Assembly: GCA_024364735.1 (NCBI GenBank)
Contig: JAGFNQ010006404.1
Span: 1 to 64,000 of the forward strand
DNA: 64,000 nucleotides
From: Boesenbergia rotunda
Lineage: Eukaryota > Streptophyta > Magnoliopsida > Zingiberales > Zingiberaceae
Direction: 5' to 3'
Made by a program: the position numbers and the translations under genes. The notes below the pieces were generated by a model that was not told where the DNA came from, ran no database searches, and worked only from the letters and a program-made list of their open reading frames with translations. Within the stretch, counting starts at the first letter, position 1. Each line of letters opens with the position of its first letter. This document shows positions 8,768 to 19,053 of this stretch, piece after piece.

Positions 8768-10017
8768 ATGCCTCCCCGAGCAGCCACTCGGTACAATTTT
8801 TTTTCAATTTCCTTTTTCTACACACTTATATTTATTCTTTCTTCTAAATGCATATCTCTTATCTTAGCAAACGCCGAGCAACCCAATCGAACCCCGGTAC
8901 AGAACCGAGTCCCGATCCTAGGTTCCCTACCCTAGAACTTTTTAACAAATTTGCTCGAACAACTTACAAGCCTATCAAGACAAGTTATTTGAATAGACAA
9001 TTCTTTACTCAATCATGTCCTTTGGCTATGAACGTTATCAACTTCTATCACTTAGACAACTTAGTGTTTTGCACTCATCCAATTAACACTTCTCTTTGTG
9101 CCGAATTCTATAACAACATAGTTAGGCAAAACGATCTTACGTTTGTTACCACCGTTCAAGGGATGCCCTTGACGATCACACCCTCACTCCTCAACCGATT
9201 CCTTGGACTCCAACTTACTTAGTCCACTTTTTGTTGCTATCCGCCTAGGGATCCTCCATTTGATCCTCCCTACTCTCACATTACTCTAGACACTCTCCAC
9301 TCCTATTTCTATAGGGAAGCTAGACTCCCCGTAGCTAGACGATTCCAGTTCGTTGACCTTCAGGTCCAGGACTACGCCCTGTACAGAGTTCTGGTCCGAT
9401 GCATCTTACCACTATCCACTAGGGATGTCGCGACCATGCGACCTTTTCATACTTTCCTTCTGTATGCCCTGATCCATCATCTTGACATTGACATTGGACT
9501 ACACATGTTTCACACTATTCTATATGCGTCTAGTGTTACCACTCAGGGACGAGTGTGCACCCCCTATTGCCACATCATCACTTCCATTCTTCATCATCAC
9601 GGTCGCGACATCACTGATGCTGAGATTACTGCGATGACTGACTTCAACGAGATAGGATTTAGGAACTTCTCCTTAGCTGGTATAGAGGTCTCGGGATCCG
9701 GGGTTTTAGGTTGGAGACGACAGCGAGCCGGGGCTCCGATCGACTCCGACGAGGAGGTAGACGTTGACGTTGTTGATCTCGCAGCAGAGCTGCGGGACCA
9801 TATAGACCAGCCACCACCACCGACCATCGACCAGCGCTTCGTACAGATGCAGATGGAGATCCACAGTCTCCGAGAGGAGGCCGAGGCCTACCACTTCGAG
9901 CAGATGGACGCTCGTAGAGCCGATCGAGAGGTGGTCGATGCACGATACATTGAGATGATGTCGCTTCTCAGAGCATGGCAGCCTGGCTCATCTGACCACC
10001 CTGGCCCGTCTTCATAG
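8768..10017 (+). pseudogene. ORF3 of element E, spliced, one nonsense codon
   Basis: Proposed exon 1 is 8768-8790 (MPPRAAT plus two bases), intron 8791-8867 (GT..AG), exon 2 8868-10017. The joined start is MPPRAATRKRRATQ, again a basic N-terminus. The protein parallels A's ORF3 throughout: AEFYNNIVR, NRFLGLQ, the segment with SILHHHGRD, then an acidic region and a coiled coil ending HPGPSS. One in-frame TAG at 9220-9222 interrupts it where A's copy has Gln, which fits a C-to-T change; the frame is otherwise kept. It is called a pseudogene because of that stop. The intron is inferred from splice consensus and from conservation with A. Confidence 0.7.
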
Positions 10018-11576
10018 TTAGACTATTTCAGCAGATGCATGTATTAGTAACTAAAACTTGACTCATGTTTGACTCTACTAGTCCTCTCTTTGACCAGTTA
10101 ACTTATGGGTATGACCAGTTGTTTAATCTTAAGTATATGATCTTGATTATGCTTGATAGAATAGGCTTATTCTACTTTTTGGTTTTTCTTACTGCTTTAC
10201 TCATTTTAAATCAGTTTCTAAAGTAGTTTTTAACTGCTTTCAAAATCAGTTTTTACTTAATTTTGAAAAGTTTTTAAAAATAAATAAAGTTTTCGACTTA
10301 GTTTTATTTTAAAACTACCCCCTTCAAAACTAGGGCTTTTTCGCAAATGGACATAGCCTAGGCCCTAACCCTAGAACTACATGCACCTATAGATCTAGAA
10401 GTCAGCATCTCACAAGCACCTTAGGGTATTTTTGATTGATAACCTAGAATGGGTTGAGATGCTTAGGTCTTTGCCTTAATTCAAGATGCTTTAAGTCAGT
10501 GCATCTCCAGTAATTGGGGCACTAAATACAACTTAAACAATAATCAAGTCAAGTGTCAAGTTTAGAAAATCTAACTTGAACAGAACACTTAACTTGACTA
10601 ACCCTAGCGAAAACTACTATTTATAATAGTTAGTAAGTAGCTAATTGGGTTAGACAGGAGCCTAAAAGAGATAATTGAAACTGAGTTGGTTTAGTTCAAA
10701 TCCTGAATTGGTTCAGTACAGCAAATTATGCAGTTTATTTTTTCTGCTATTATGCAATCTTTTTTTTGCTATATTTCTTTATTTTTGATATATGACAAAG
10801 GGGGAGAGATAGGAAAGGAGAGATCTTAAATTTTTTTCTAAATTCAAAATTTCAAACTCTATCCTTTATTCAAAAAGTACTTAATTCATTTTCAAAAGTA
10901 CTAAGTTTTCCTAAGTACTTAAACTTAAGTTTTCAAAATTTTCCTAAGTACTTAAACTTAAGTTTTCAAAATTTTCCTAAGTACTTAAACTTAAGTTTTC
11001 AAAATTTTCTTAGTACGTTAAACTTAAGTTTTCAAAATTTTCCTAAGTACTTAAACTTAAGTTTTCAAAATTTTCTTAGTACGTTAAACTTAAGTTTTCA
11101 AAATTTTCCTTGTACGTTAAACTTAAGTTTTCAAAATTTTCCTAAGTACTTAAACTTAAGTTTTCAAAATTTTCTTAGTACGTTAAACTTAAGTTTTCAA
11201 AATTTTACTAGTACGATAAACTTAAGTTTTCAAATTTTCTAAGTACTTTAAACTTAAGTTTTCAAAATTTTCCTAGTATTTAAAACTTAAGTTTTCAAAT
11301 TTTTCTAAGTATTTAAACTTAAGTTTTCAAAATTTTCCTATAAGTATAAATTTTCCAAAGTGCACAACCAAAACTATTTTGGAAAATATGTCTTTAAAGT
11401 TTCTGTTGAAAATTGTTCTAAGTAAAATTAAATTCATCTTTAGACTTAGAAGTTAGTTTCAAAATCCCACGAACTTTTGAAAAATCTAGGGGGAGATTCC
11501 TTCCAGGGGGAGGAAACAAAATTTCATTTTATATGTTCTGATTAACTTAACTTTTTGAACCGGGTTGCCATAAATC
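10018..11576 (+). other. Element E 3' noncoding tail with inverted repeats and a second PPT
   Basis: No gene is seen. It contains the inverted repeat AGCATCTCA/TGAGATGCT at 10404-10463, the CACTTAACTTGA palindromic stretch at about 10550-10640, a PPT-like CAAAGGGGGAGAG tract at 10796-10808 and the tandem array listed separately. Confidence 0.6.
10905..11345. repeat. Tandem array of an approx. 33-bp AAGTACTTAAACTTAAG unit
   Basis: About a dozen copies of TAAGTACTTAAACTTAAG + TTTTCAAAATTTTC follow head to tail with small changes (TACGTTAAAC, TATTTAAAC). Each unit contains the palindromes AAGTACTT and CTTAAG. A degenerate version in reverse lies in the tail of element B (about 26760-27240). Confidence 0.85.
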
Positions 11577-11589
11577 AAAAAGGGGGAGA
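11577..11589 (+). other. Polypurine tract of element E
   Basis: AAAAAGGGGGAGA immediately before TTGTTGGTGCAG, the start of the 3' LTR. Confidence 0.85.
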
Positions 11590-11590
11590 T

Positions 11591-11820
11591 TGTTGGTGCA
11601 GAAAGCACCCAAGTCGAACTGTGTTTTGATAATGGCAAAAGGGTTCAAAAGATAAGATATAATATTTGTCTAACATGTTACTCAAGTGTGCAGGAAAAGT
11701 CCTAGCGAAGGACTGCTAGGCACCTAGCGAAAGACTGCCAGGATACAAAGCCCTAGCGAAGGACTGCTAGGCACCTGGCGAAGGAATGCCAGGATACAAA
11801 GCCCTAGCGAAGGACTGTTA
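11591..11820 (+). repeat. Element E 3' LTR, left part
   Basis: Begins TGTTGGTGCAG and runs into the first CCTAGCGAAGGACTGCTAGG-type hairpins. It is interrupted after AGGACTGTTA by the 5' end of element C and resumes at 41092. Confidence 0.85.
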
Positions 11821-11929
11821 TGTTGATGCAGTCTAACCCTGATTATTGTTTTGGTGTTGACATCGATTTTAGTTTAGGTGGATGATTATGATTAAGTCCT
11901 GGTCGGGGATCAGGCATGGTATGGAAAAT

Positions 11930-12345
11930 CCTAGTCTGGGAGGCTAGGTGTTGGAAAATCCTAACCTGGAGGGTTAGATGTTGGAAAATCCTAGTCTGGG
12001 AGGCTAGGTGTTGGAAAAGTCCTAATTTGGAAGGGTTGGGTGAAAAGTCCTAGCTTGGAGGGCTAGGTGAAAAGTCCTAACTTGGAGTGTTAGGTGCAAA
12101 TTCCCATCCCGAAGAATTAGGTGAAAAAGTCCTGGCTTGGAGGGTCAGGTGCCTAGCTTGGAGGGTTAGGTTGGATGATGTTCTAACTCGGAAGGGTTGG
12201 GTGAAAAGTCCTAGCTTGGAGGGCTAGGTGAAAAGTCCTAACTTGGAGGGTTAGGTGCAAATTCCCAACCTGGAGGGTTAGATGGAAAAATCCTTAGCTT
12301 GGAGGGCTAAGGTGGATGAATTCCTAGCTTGGAGGGCTAGGTTTG
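11930..12345. repeat. Mini-hairpin array in the C LTR (TCCTAGCTTGGAGGGCTAGGT type)
   Basis: About fifteen 25-35 bp units, each with 5-6-bp arms around a purine-rich loop. Arms change together: CCTAGC/GCTAGG, CCTAAC/GTTAGG, CTTAGC/GCTAAG and CCTGGC/GTCAGG. The same array is in the 3' LTR at about 39130-39570. Confidence 0.75.
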
Positions 12346-12349
12346 AGTC

Positions 12350-12865
12350 TCTGGATCGGTTTGGTGACCAATCAGGGACATTGGCATGCTGCTCCTTCGT
12401 GGATCGATCTGGTGACCGATCCAGCGATGTCTGATCGGACTGGTGACCGATCAGGGAGTACACAGTGAGGTTGGGAACCTACTGTGGGGCTCCTGATCAG
12501 ACCGGTGACCGATCAGGGAGCAGGCTGCTTCCTCACTGCCTTGCTCCTGATCGGTCTGGTGACCGATCAGGGAGCGGACGGTGAGTGAGTTCCCTTGCTG
12601 ATCAAAGTCCTGGGTCGGTCCGGTGACAGATCAGGGATCTTGGATCTGATTAATAATTCCCTGTTCATCTGTCCTGATCGGTCTGAGTGACCGATCAGGC
12701 TTCACTCTGATCGGTCTGGAGACCGATCAGGCTTCACTCTGATCGGTCGAGTGACCGATCAGGCGTGTATAGCCGCAAGAGCTGGGAATCCCAGCGAAGC
12801 AGTAGATCGGTCTGGTGACCGACCCACAAGCCCTAGATCGGTCCGGTGACCGATCACTTTAATTC
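12350..12865. repeat. GATCGGTC..GACCGATC palindrome array in the C LTR
   Basis: More than ten inverted repeats with 7-8-bp arms GATCGGTC and GACCGATC around loops of 3-6 bases that vary (TGGT, CGGT, TGAGT, GAGT, TGGA). The 3' LTR copy is at about 39590-40060. The same motif recurs ahead of ORF3 at 36095-36495. Confidence 0.85.
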
Positions 12866-13894
12866 AAATTGCATTGTCAGACGCGGTCAGAACGTCTGAT
12901 CATATCCGATTCGCTGTCGTTTGCTTCTGATATTTGATTTACTGTCTGATTTGCTGCTCTAACAGTCTGATTAAGCTGCAGGTGACAGGGGAGGATTCAA
13001 ACACTCAAGGAGAGGTCAAAGGAGGCTTTCCTTGGAGCAGGTTTATCCGATTCTCCGTTTCAGGTTGCAACAGCCGAGCTGCAGACTGGAGCCGGGACTG
13101 GGGCTTGGCTGAGGGGATCTCAGGAAGACCAGAGAGGGCTCAGTGGTAGCTGGCGTTGGCAGCGTGGTAGCTAGAGGCTACGGAGGATGTTGTCACCTGG
13201 TGCTGTATGGAGAATCAAAAGCGCGGAAGTTGGCTTCGTGGAAGCAGAGTTTGAGTGTTCTGGAACTAATCTTCTTGCTGCGCCTTGAGTTCTCCATTAC
13301 GAGCTTGCTGTGTTCTTGAAGCTTCATCACTTTGAGCAAGCTACTGATTTTGTGAAGCAACCAACTCTTACGTAAGTGCTGGGAGGAAAGAGCAAGGAGC
13401 TTGGAGTCCGACAGTGGGAAGACACGAAGAGGGGTGCTTGCGTGAGATCGCCACTGGGTGGAGCTCAGGGAAGCTTGCTGTGTTCTTGTCCTTGCTGAGT
13501 GCTTGAGTAAGATCCTTCCTGTTGTTTCATTGAGCTTAAACATTTATCTGTTATTGAAACGCTGTGGAGAGGTTTCTCTACCGAGAAGGAGGTTGCGTTA
13601 TATCCGGTGAACACCGGGGCTTGATCTGCCGACGATCAAGGGATCGCCCACCTTAAGGGCATGCCAAGGAGTAGGGGCAAGTTATCCCCGAACCTTGTAA
13701 ACCCTCTTGTTAGCGATCTTGGTAGCTGTCTTTGTTTGTCTTCACTATTGTTTTAGTTTACTGCACTGCTCGTTTCATTTTGCTTCTTCTGCTGTGCTAC
13801 TGATAAGTTGAGTGCAGATAACTGGTTAAGTGCCAAGAAAAATAGATTGGCTATATTCACCCCCCCCCCTCTCTAGCCATCCGTTTCCAACAAG

Positions 13895-13906
13895 TGGTAT
13901 CAGAGC
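13895..13906 (+). other. Primer binding site, element C
   Basis: TGGTATCAGAGC two bases after the 5' LTR, complementary to initiator tRNA-Met. Confidence 0.9.
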
Positions 13907-13950
13907 TTGGGGCTCTGTACACGGCTTAACATCCAAGAGTTTTCAACAAG

Positions 13951-15662
13951 ATGGCTTTGAGAGAAGGCTTCTCTACCACCCGACCTCCATTCTTTGATGG
14001 CGCCGACTTTCAATATTGGAGATCAAAGATGGAATACTATTTGAAGATGGACATCCATACTTGGTTCGCAGTGAAGGAGGGATTCACCCCTCCTAAGGAT
14101 GATGAAGGAAAATAACTTGAGTCATAGAGGTGGACTGCTGAACAAACACGAAAAAGTGAAGCCGACGCAAAGGCGGTTGTCACTCTACAATGTGGCATGA
14201 ACAAAGACCAACTCATCAAGGTTGGTCCTTTCACAAGTGCAAAGGACTTGTGGAACAAACTCATTGAGCTCCATGAAGGCACCCGAGACTCTAGAATTGC
14301 AAAGAGGGACTTATTCCTCAATCAACTTCAAAATCTCTCCATGAAGGAGAATGAGTCGGTAAGTGAGCTCCATAGCCGGTTCAAGGAAGTCCTCAATGGA
14401 CTTCATTCAATTGATGAAAAGGTCGAGAATCGCGACCTTGTGAGGTATGTTTTGAAAGCATTTCCAAGGAATGCTTTGTGGTCATCCATGGTGGATGCCT
14501 ACAAAGTATCCAAGGATTTATCTATTGTAAAGTTAGATGATTTGTTTTGTGAGATGGAATTGCATGAAATGGCTAACAAAGGCCCCAAGGAGAAGGGGAT
14601 TGCCTTAGTTGCAGGGGACCGAACCAACAAGAAGAAGAAGGGGAAGGAGAATGAGAAGGAAGTCTCTTCATCTTCATCCTCTTCCGAATCCGAGTCCTAT
14701 TCCGAAGAAGATGGCAGTGACTCCTCTTCATCCGAAATGGCGAACTTCGTGCGAAGGATGATGCGAAGGGATCGACGATTCAAGAGTAGAGGTAACTCTA
14801 GTGAATCCAAACTTGACAAGACTAATGCCTCTTGCTTTGAGTGTGGTAGGAAAGGGCATTTCAAAAGTGAATGTCCAAAACTCAAGAAGAAGGAGGAGAA
14901 ATCCAAAAGAAAAGAAGAGAGATCCAAGAAGAAGAAGAAGGCTTTGAAGGCCACTTGGGATGAGACATCCTCTAGCTCATCCGATGAAGAGAAGGAGGAG
15001 AAGAGCACAAGGCAAGTGGCACTCATGGCTCTTGGTGAGGAGAGCAGGATGAAGCTCCAAGCTCCTCAAACACGGCTTCATCATCTTTGGATGATGAAGA
15101 GGTAACTTCTCCCGAGCTTGAAAAGTGTTATAGGGCAATTGCATGTTTAACTAGTATGCTTAAAAAGTCCAAGAATAAGGTTAAAGCATTGCAATTAGAA
15201 ATTGATTAATTGAAGGCTTCTAGAGATGATAACATTGATGATTTGCATGTCGAATTGCTAGAAGATGAAATCAAATCATTGAAACATGAAATTGAAAATT
15301 TGAAGTCCTCTAAGGTTGAGGAAGTCAATGATTTGCATGATGAATTGTTAGTAGAGGAAAACCAATCATTGAAGAGTGAAGTTGAGAAGCTCAAGAATAT
15401 TCTTGGGAAGTTCTCAACTAGCTCTAAGACCCTAGATATGATCCTAAATGCCCAAAGGGCAGTTTACAATAGGGCAGGTATTGGTTACCGCCCTAAGGAA
15501 CCCTCATTTGTGTCTCTCATGTCTAGGACTGACATGAGACAATCTAGGTCACCCAAAACTCAAAAGAAAGTTGTCAAGGCATGGGTGCCTAAGTCATGTT
15601 TAGTTGATGCTTTAGGTCCCAAGGTTTGGGTACCTAAAACTTCTATTTTTCGAATTGTATAG
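13951..15662 (+). pseudogene. gag: Gag of element C (decayed)
   Basis: The ATG at 13951 opens a gag of the same type as A and B (PPFFDGADFQYWRSKMEYYL near residues 13-32; zinc knuckle CFECGRKGHFKSEC at about 14831-14872; Lys-rich and Ser/Glu-rich tracts; coiled coil at about 15230-15420). In-frame stops TAA at 14113 and TAG at 14125 interrupt the N-terminal part. The frame shifts near 15040 and another TAA lies at 15207-15209. It ends at TAG 15660-15662, immediately followed in the same frame by the pol reading frame. The several stops make it non-functional. Confidence 0.88.
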
Positions 15663-15665
15663 GTT

Positions 15666-16240
15666 ATGATTGAGGGGGAGCATCTATCAACTTGGTTCGT
15701 TGATAGTGGATGCTCCAAACACATGACCGGGGATAGATCATTGTTTACCATACTTCACAAGAAAAGTAGAGGTAATGTATCATTTGGTAACAATGGTAGT
15801 CTTAAGGTCATAGGGATAGGAGACATTCAAGTATCCGAATGTCTTAGAATTTCAAATGTCCTTCTAGTCAAGGGGATGAAATTTAATCTCCTAAGTGTGA
15901 GTCAATTGTGTGACACGGGTTACACAATTGACTTCCAACCAAGTCAATGTCTAGTTAGACACAATGACACCTTGGACACAGTACTAGTAGGAACAAGAGT
16001 AGACAATATTTATCAAGTTTCATTTAAAAGTGCTACTAATGTTTCTGCTAAGTGTTTCATGTCAAAAGAAGAAGAGTCCACCCTTTGGCACCGGAGGCTA
16101 GCTCATGTGAACATGAAGAACATCCGGAAGTTGGCCAACAAGGGATTAGTCCGTGGCTTACCGAGCATCAAGTATGAAAAAGACAAACTTTGTGATGCAT
16201 GTCAAATGGGTAAGCAAACAAAATCTGCCCATAAAGGTAA
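15666..16240 (+). pseudogene. pol: Pol of element C, part 1: protease and pre-integrase region
   Basis: In frame with gag, separated by TAG and one codon. It carries the aspartic protease-like motif DSGCSKHMTGDRS and the integrase zinc-binding module (WHRRLAHVNMKNIRKL, then CDACQMGKQ), with the HxH and CxxC residues present. It is cut at 16240 by element D (target GGTAA at 16236-16240) and continues at 23353. Confidence 0.9.
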
Positions 16241-17844
16241 TATTGGTGCAAGTTGCATCAATGATATTCCGCTTTAAGTGTTTTAATGTTTGACAATATA
16301 CTTAAGTCAGTGATACACTAAATAGACAAAGGGGAGTAAGAGAGAAGTCACCTTAGTTGAAGAAAAGTCCTAGTTAATCTAGGCATTGAAACTCTAAGTC
16401 CCAGCAAAGGGCTGCTGGGCACCTAGCGAAGGGTTGCTAGGTATCGAAACCTCAAGACCTAGCGAAGGGCTGCTAGGCACCTAGCGAAAGGCTGCTAGGT
16501 ATCGTAACCCTAAGACCTAGCGAAGGACTGCTAGGCACCTAGCGAAGGGCTGCTAGGCATAGAAGACCTAGCGAAGGATTGCTAGGCACCAGGCGAAGGA
16601 CCGCTTGGTAACAAAGACCTAGCGAAGGGCTGCTAGGCACCTGGCGATGGACTGCTAGGAAATGAAGACTTGGTCCGAGGGACTAAGCAACTTAGCTGAG
16701 CGATGACTAAGGACAGGAGTAGAGACGGGTCAGGGTTTGGGCGTCTCGAGATCCGGAGTAATCGGAAGCTAAGTAAAAGTCCACCCGAAGGGCTGGGTGG
16801 CAACCGTCTCCTGAAAGGAGTAGGTGAAGGGCGAGTTCTCGGGGATAGGAACTCGTGCCGGTTCGACCTAGGGTTTCGTGCAAATCCGAAGTCCGAACTA
16901 AGTCCTTAATCCTAATATTATATGTATATATGCTTTGTGTTTGTGTATCTTGCAGGTAACAAGAACCAGAGACAAAGCAAGCTCAAAAACCCATTTGAAG
17001 GCTTTAAGGAGGGCGCCCCCATCAAGGAGGGCGCCCTCACCAACCAGGGCGCCCTGAACAGCCAGGGCGCCCTGAGCCAAGTGTAAAACTACAGTAAACG
17101 TGAAGCAGGCAGAACAGGTGTCAAGCAGGGCGCCCTGAGCGTCCGGGGCGACTTGGTTCAAAGCTGTATTTGCAGTTTCGAACCCAAAACACAGATAAGC
17201 CATCATGAGGGCGCCCCGGCTGACCAGGGCGCCCTGGTCAACGCTGTTATCAGCTCCGGCGAAGTAGGCGCAAGGATAAGGTTTGACCGAGTCTTCCGGG
17301 GCGCCCCCAGCGTCTAGGGCGCCCCCAGGAGGCCTATATAAGGGGCTTCGACCCCTCTGCTTCAAACACAACTTCCAAGTACTGTTTTGATCATTCTGAC
17401 CGTCGACAACGCGCTAAAGACAAGGCTCTACGACCGGGAGGCTCCAGGAGGAAGTGCGCGGCACTTCGGAGGTCCAGATCGGCCGAGTTTCATATTCGTG
17501 TTCGGTTTGCTTTTACTTGTTCCGTACTTTAATTTTCAATATCTTTTTGATTGTAATTGTAAACTGTAAGACGGGTTTTCTCCGCCTCCGGAAATTCCGG
17601 AAAGGAGACCAATAGTGGACTCACGCCGAGTACATAGGCCTTGGACGTACTGACCCAGGGGGGTCGGGAACCAAGTAAATAAATCCCGCGTGTCCTTCTG
17701 TTCTGCATTTATTTTTCTGTTTTTACATTTCCGCTGCGCTACTAATATTCTAAGTCTAGAACGAACGAGTTTTTGACGAAGTTTTCGAGAAAAGTTTTCA
17801 CGGTCGATATTCACCCCCCCTCTATCGACGGCACCGGTCCTACA
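16241..17844 (+). repeat. Element D 5' LTR (1604 bp)
   Basis: Starts TATTGGTGCAAG and ends GGTCCTACA. It has hairpins of the CCTAGCGAAGGGCTGCTAGG and CCCAGCAAAGGGCTGCTGGG type (16395-16650), GGGCGCC palindromes (17010-17330) and a TATA box TATATAAG at 17335-17342. It carries about 100 bp (around 16738-16845) and about 24 bp (around 17215-17240) that the 3' copy lacks. Confidence 0.92.
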
Positions 17845-17846
17845 AT

Positions 17847-17857
17847 TGGTATCAGAG
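17847..17857 (+). other. Primer binding site, element D
   Basis: TGGTATCAGAG two bases after the 5' LTR; the following base is T, so the match to initiator tRNA-Met is one base shorter than in the other elements. Confidence 0.85.
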
Positions 17858-17945
17858 TCGAGCCGCTCTTCACCGGACTAACCGCCGACGGAGCAACGAC
17901 GCCAGGAGTTGAGGGGGAGCTCAGGGGTGAATCAGGTATTTTTTA

Positions 17946-18452
17946 ATGTCTAATCTTAAATTGCATATTATTTGTTTCACGTGCAGAGAGAGAGGGCACT
18001 ACAAAAATCAGTGCCCTACTCGTAAAAATCGTTCATCACCGGCGGCGAAGGAGGCACCAGCGCCAGGAAACCGGAGGGACAAAAGCCATATCAGATGCTT
18101 CAAATGCGAAAAATACGGGCATTACAAAAACAAATGTCCGGCAAAGGTACGTAAAATTTATGTTCCAAAAGTTTTACAAATTCCTGCAATGTCTTTTAAT
18201 AATTTAGATAATTTTCCTGAGAAGTTAGAATTATTGCATAGTCAATTAGATATTTTAAATAATCAGTTACATAATGTGAATATGGCTAAAATATTAGAAA
18301 TAAATTATTTAATCATTAATACCAATTCAATAATTGCTAAAATTAATTCTGATATTAAATCTAAAATAAACTCTGATAATTCTACAGATAATGATGCAAT
18401 TAATTCTGGATCTAAATCTGAAATCAATCCCGAATTCGAATTCGAAACCTAA
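17946..18452 (+). CDS. Gag-like protein with two zinc knuckles (element D)
   Basis: The 168-codon frame starts about 90 nt after the PBS. Two CCHC knuckles (CFTCRERGHYKNQC near residues 11-24 and CFKCEKYGHYKNKC near 51-64) are followed by an Asn/Ile/Lys-rich tail. The usual N-terminal gag domain is missing, so the product may bind RNA without forming capsid alone. The last 62 nt overlap a second frame that continues the same low-complexity composition, suggesting a frame break near 18400-18450. Confidence 0.65.
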   Translation: MSNLKLHIICFTCRERGHYKNQCPTRKNRSSPAAKEAPAPGNRRDKSHIRCFKCEKYGHYKNKCPAKVRKIYVPKVLQIPAMSFNNLDNFPEKLELLHSQLDILNNQLHNVNMAKILEINYLIINTNSIIAKINSDIKSKINSDNSTDNDAINSGSKSEINPEFEFET

Positions 18453-19053
18453 GGATAAAACCGAATTCAAATTTGAAAATCCTAAGGATAAAGTTGAATT
18501 CAAAAATCTTAAGGATAATTCTAAGTCAGAAAATCCTTTAGATAATTACAAATTCAAATTTGAAAATCCGTTGTATAAATTTGAATTCGAATCTAAAAAT
18601 TATAAAAATAACTCTGAAAATCTCAAGATTAATCCAGAAATTAATTTTGAAACTCTCAAGATTAATTCAGAAATTAATTCTGAAAATCTTAAAGATAATC
18701 TGAAGATTAATAATGAAAATATATTTGAGAATAATTCTAAGGATAATTTTGAATATAAAATTCTCCTAGATAATAACTTAATCATAGATAATATTGAATA
18801 TTATTATAAAACTTTAACTGGTGGCCCAATTTACTCCACCTACTGTGAGGATATTGAAAATTTTAATCTTGAGGAGGAGATAGAATTTTCTAAGATAAAG
18901 GCCATAATCAATAAAAATTACAAAAATTCAAATAAATCAAAATTATTAGAAAAACTTGAAAAGAAAGACAAAAATGAAGAAGAAATTTTTGAAATAATGA
19001 AAATGATGAATTTAAACCCACAATTATTAATTAATCATTTAAATTCGAATTAA
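18391..19053 (+). CDS. Low-complexity Asn/Lys/Glu-rich ORF, probable continuation of D gag
   Basis: The 220-codon frame, made of repeats around KDK, FENP and INSEN, is built from degenerate copies of a short unit. It overlaps the zinc-knuckle ORF in another frame and reads on from it in composition. I see no catalytic motif. It may be the C-terminal part of the same gag after a frame break, or only an open stretch in biased sequence. Confidence 0.4.
   Translation: MMQLILDLNLKSIPNSNSKPKDKTEFKFENPKDKVEFKNLKDNSKSENPLDNYKFKFENPLYKFEFESKNYKNNSENLKINPEINFETLKINSEINSENLKDNLKINNENIFENNSKDNFEYKILLDNNLIIDNIEYYYKTLTGGPIYSTYCEDIENFNLEEEIEFSKIKAIINKNYKNSNKSKLLEKLEKKDKNEEEIFEIMKMMNLNPQLLINHLNSN

Larger units (their letters stand above)
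11821..13892 (+). repeat. Element C 5' LTR (about 2.07 kb)
   Basis: Starts TGTTGATGCAG, ends TTTCCAACA, followed by AG and the PBS. It pairs with 39026-41091 over its whole length, with scattered substitutions and small indels. ORFs in it (for example 12934-13149 and 13193-13543) have no family resemblance and are not called. Confidence 0.92.

Noticed and set aside
10905..11345. Possible CRISPR array
   Set aside because: Units are directly adjacent with no unique spacers, and the DNA is from a plant genome.
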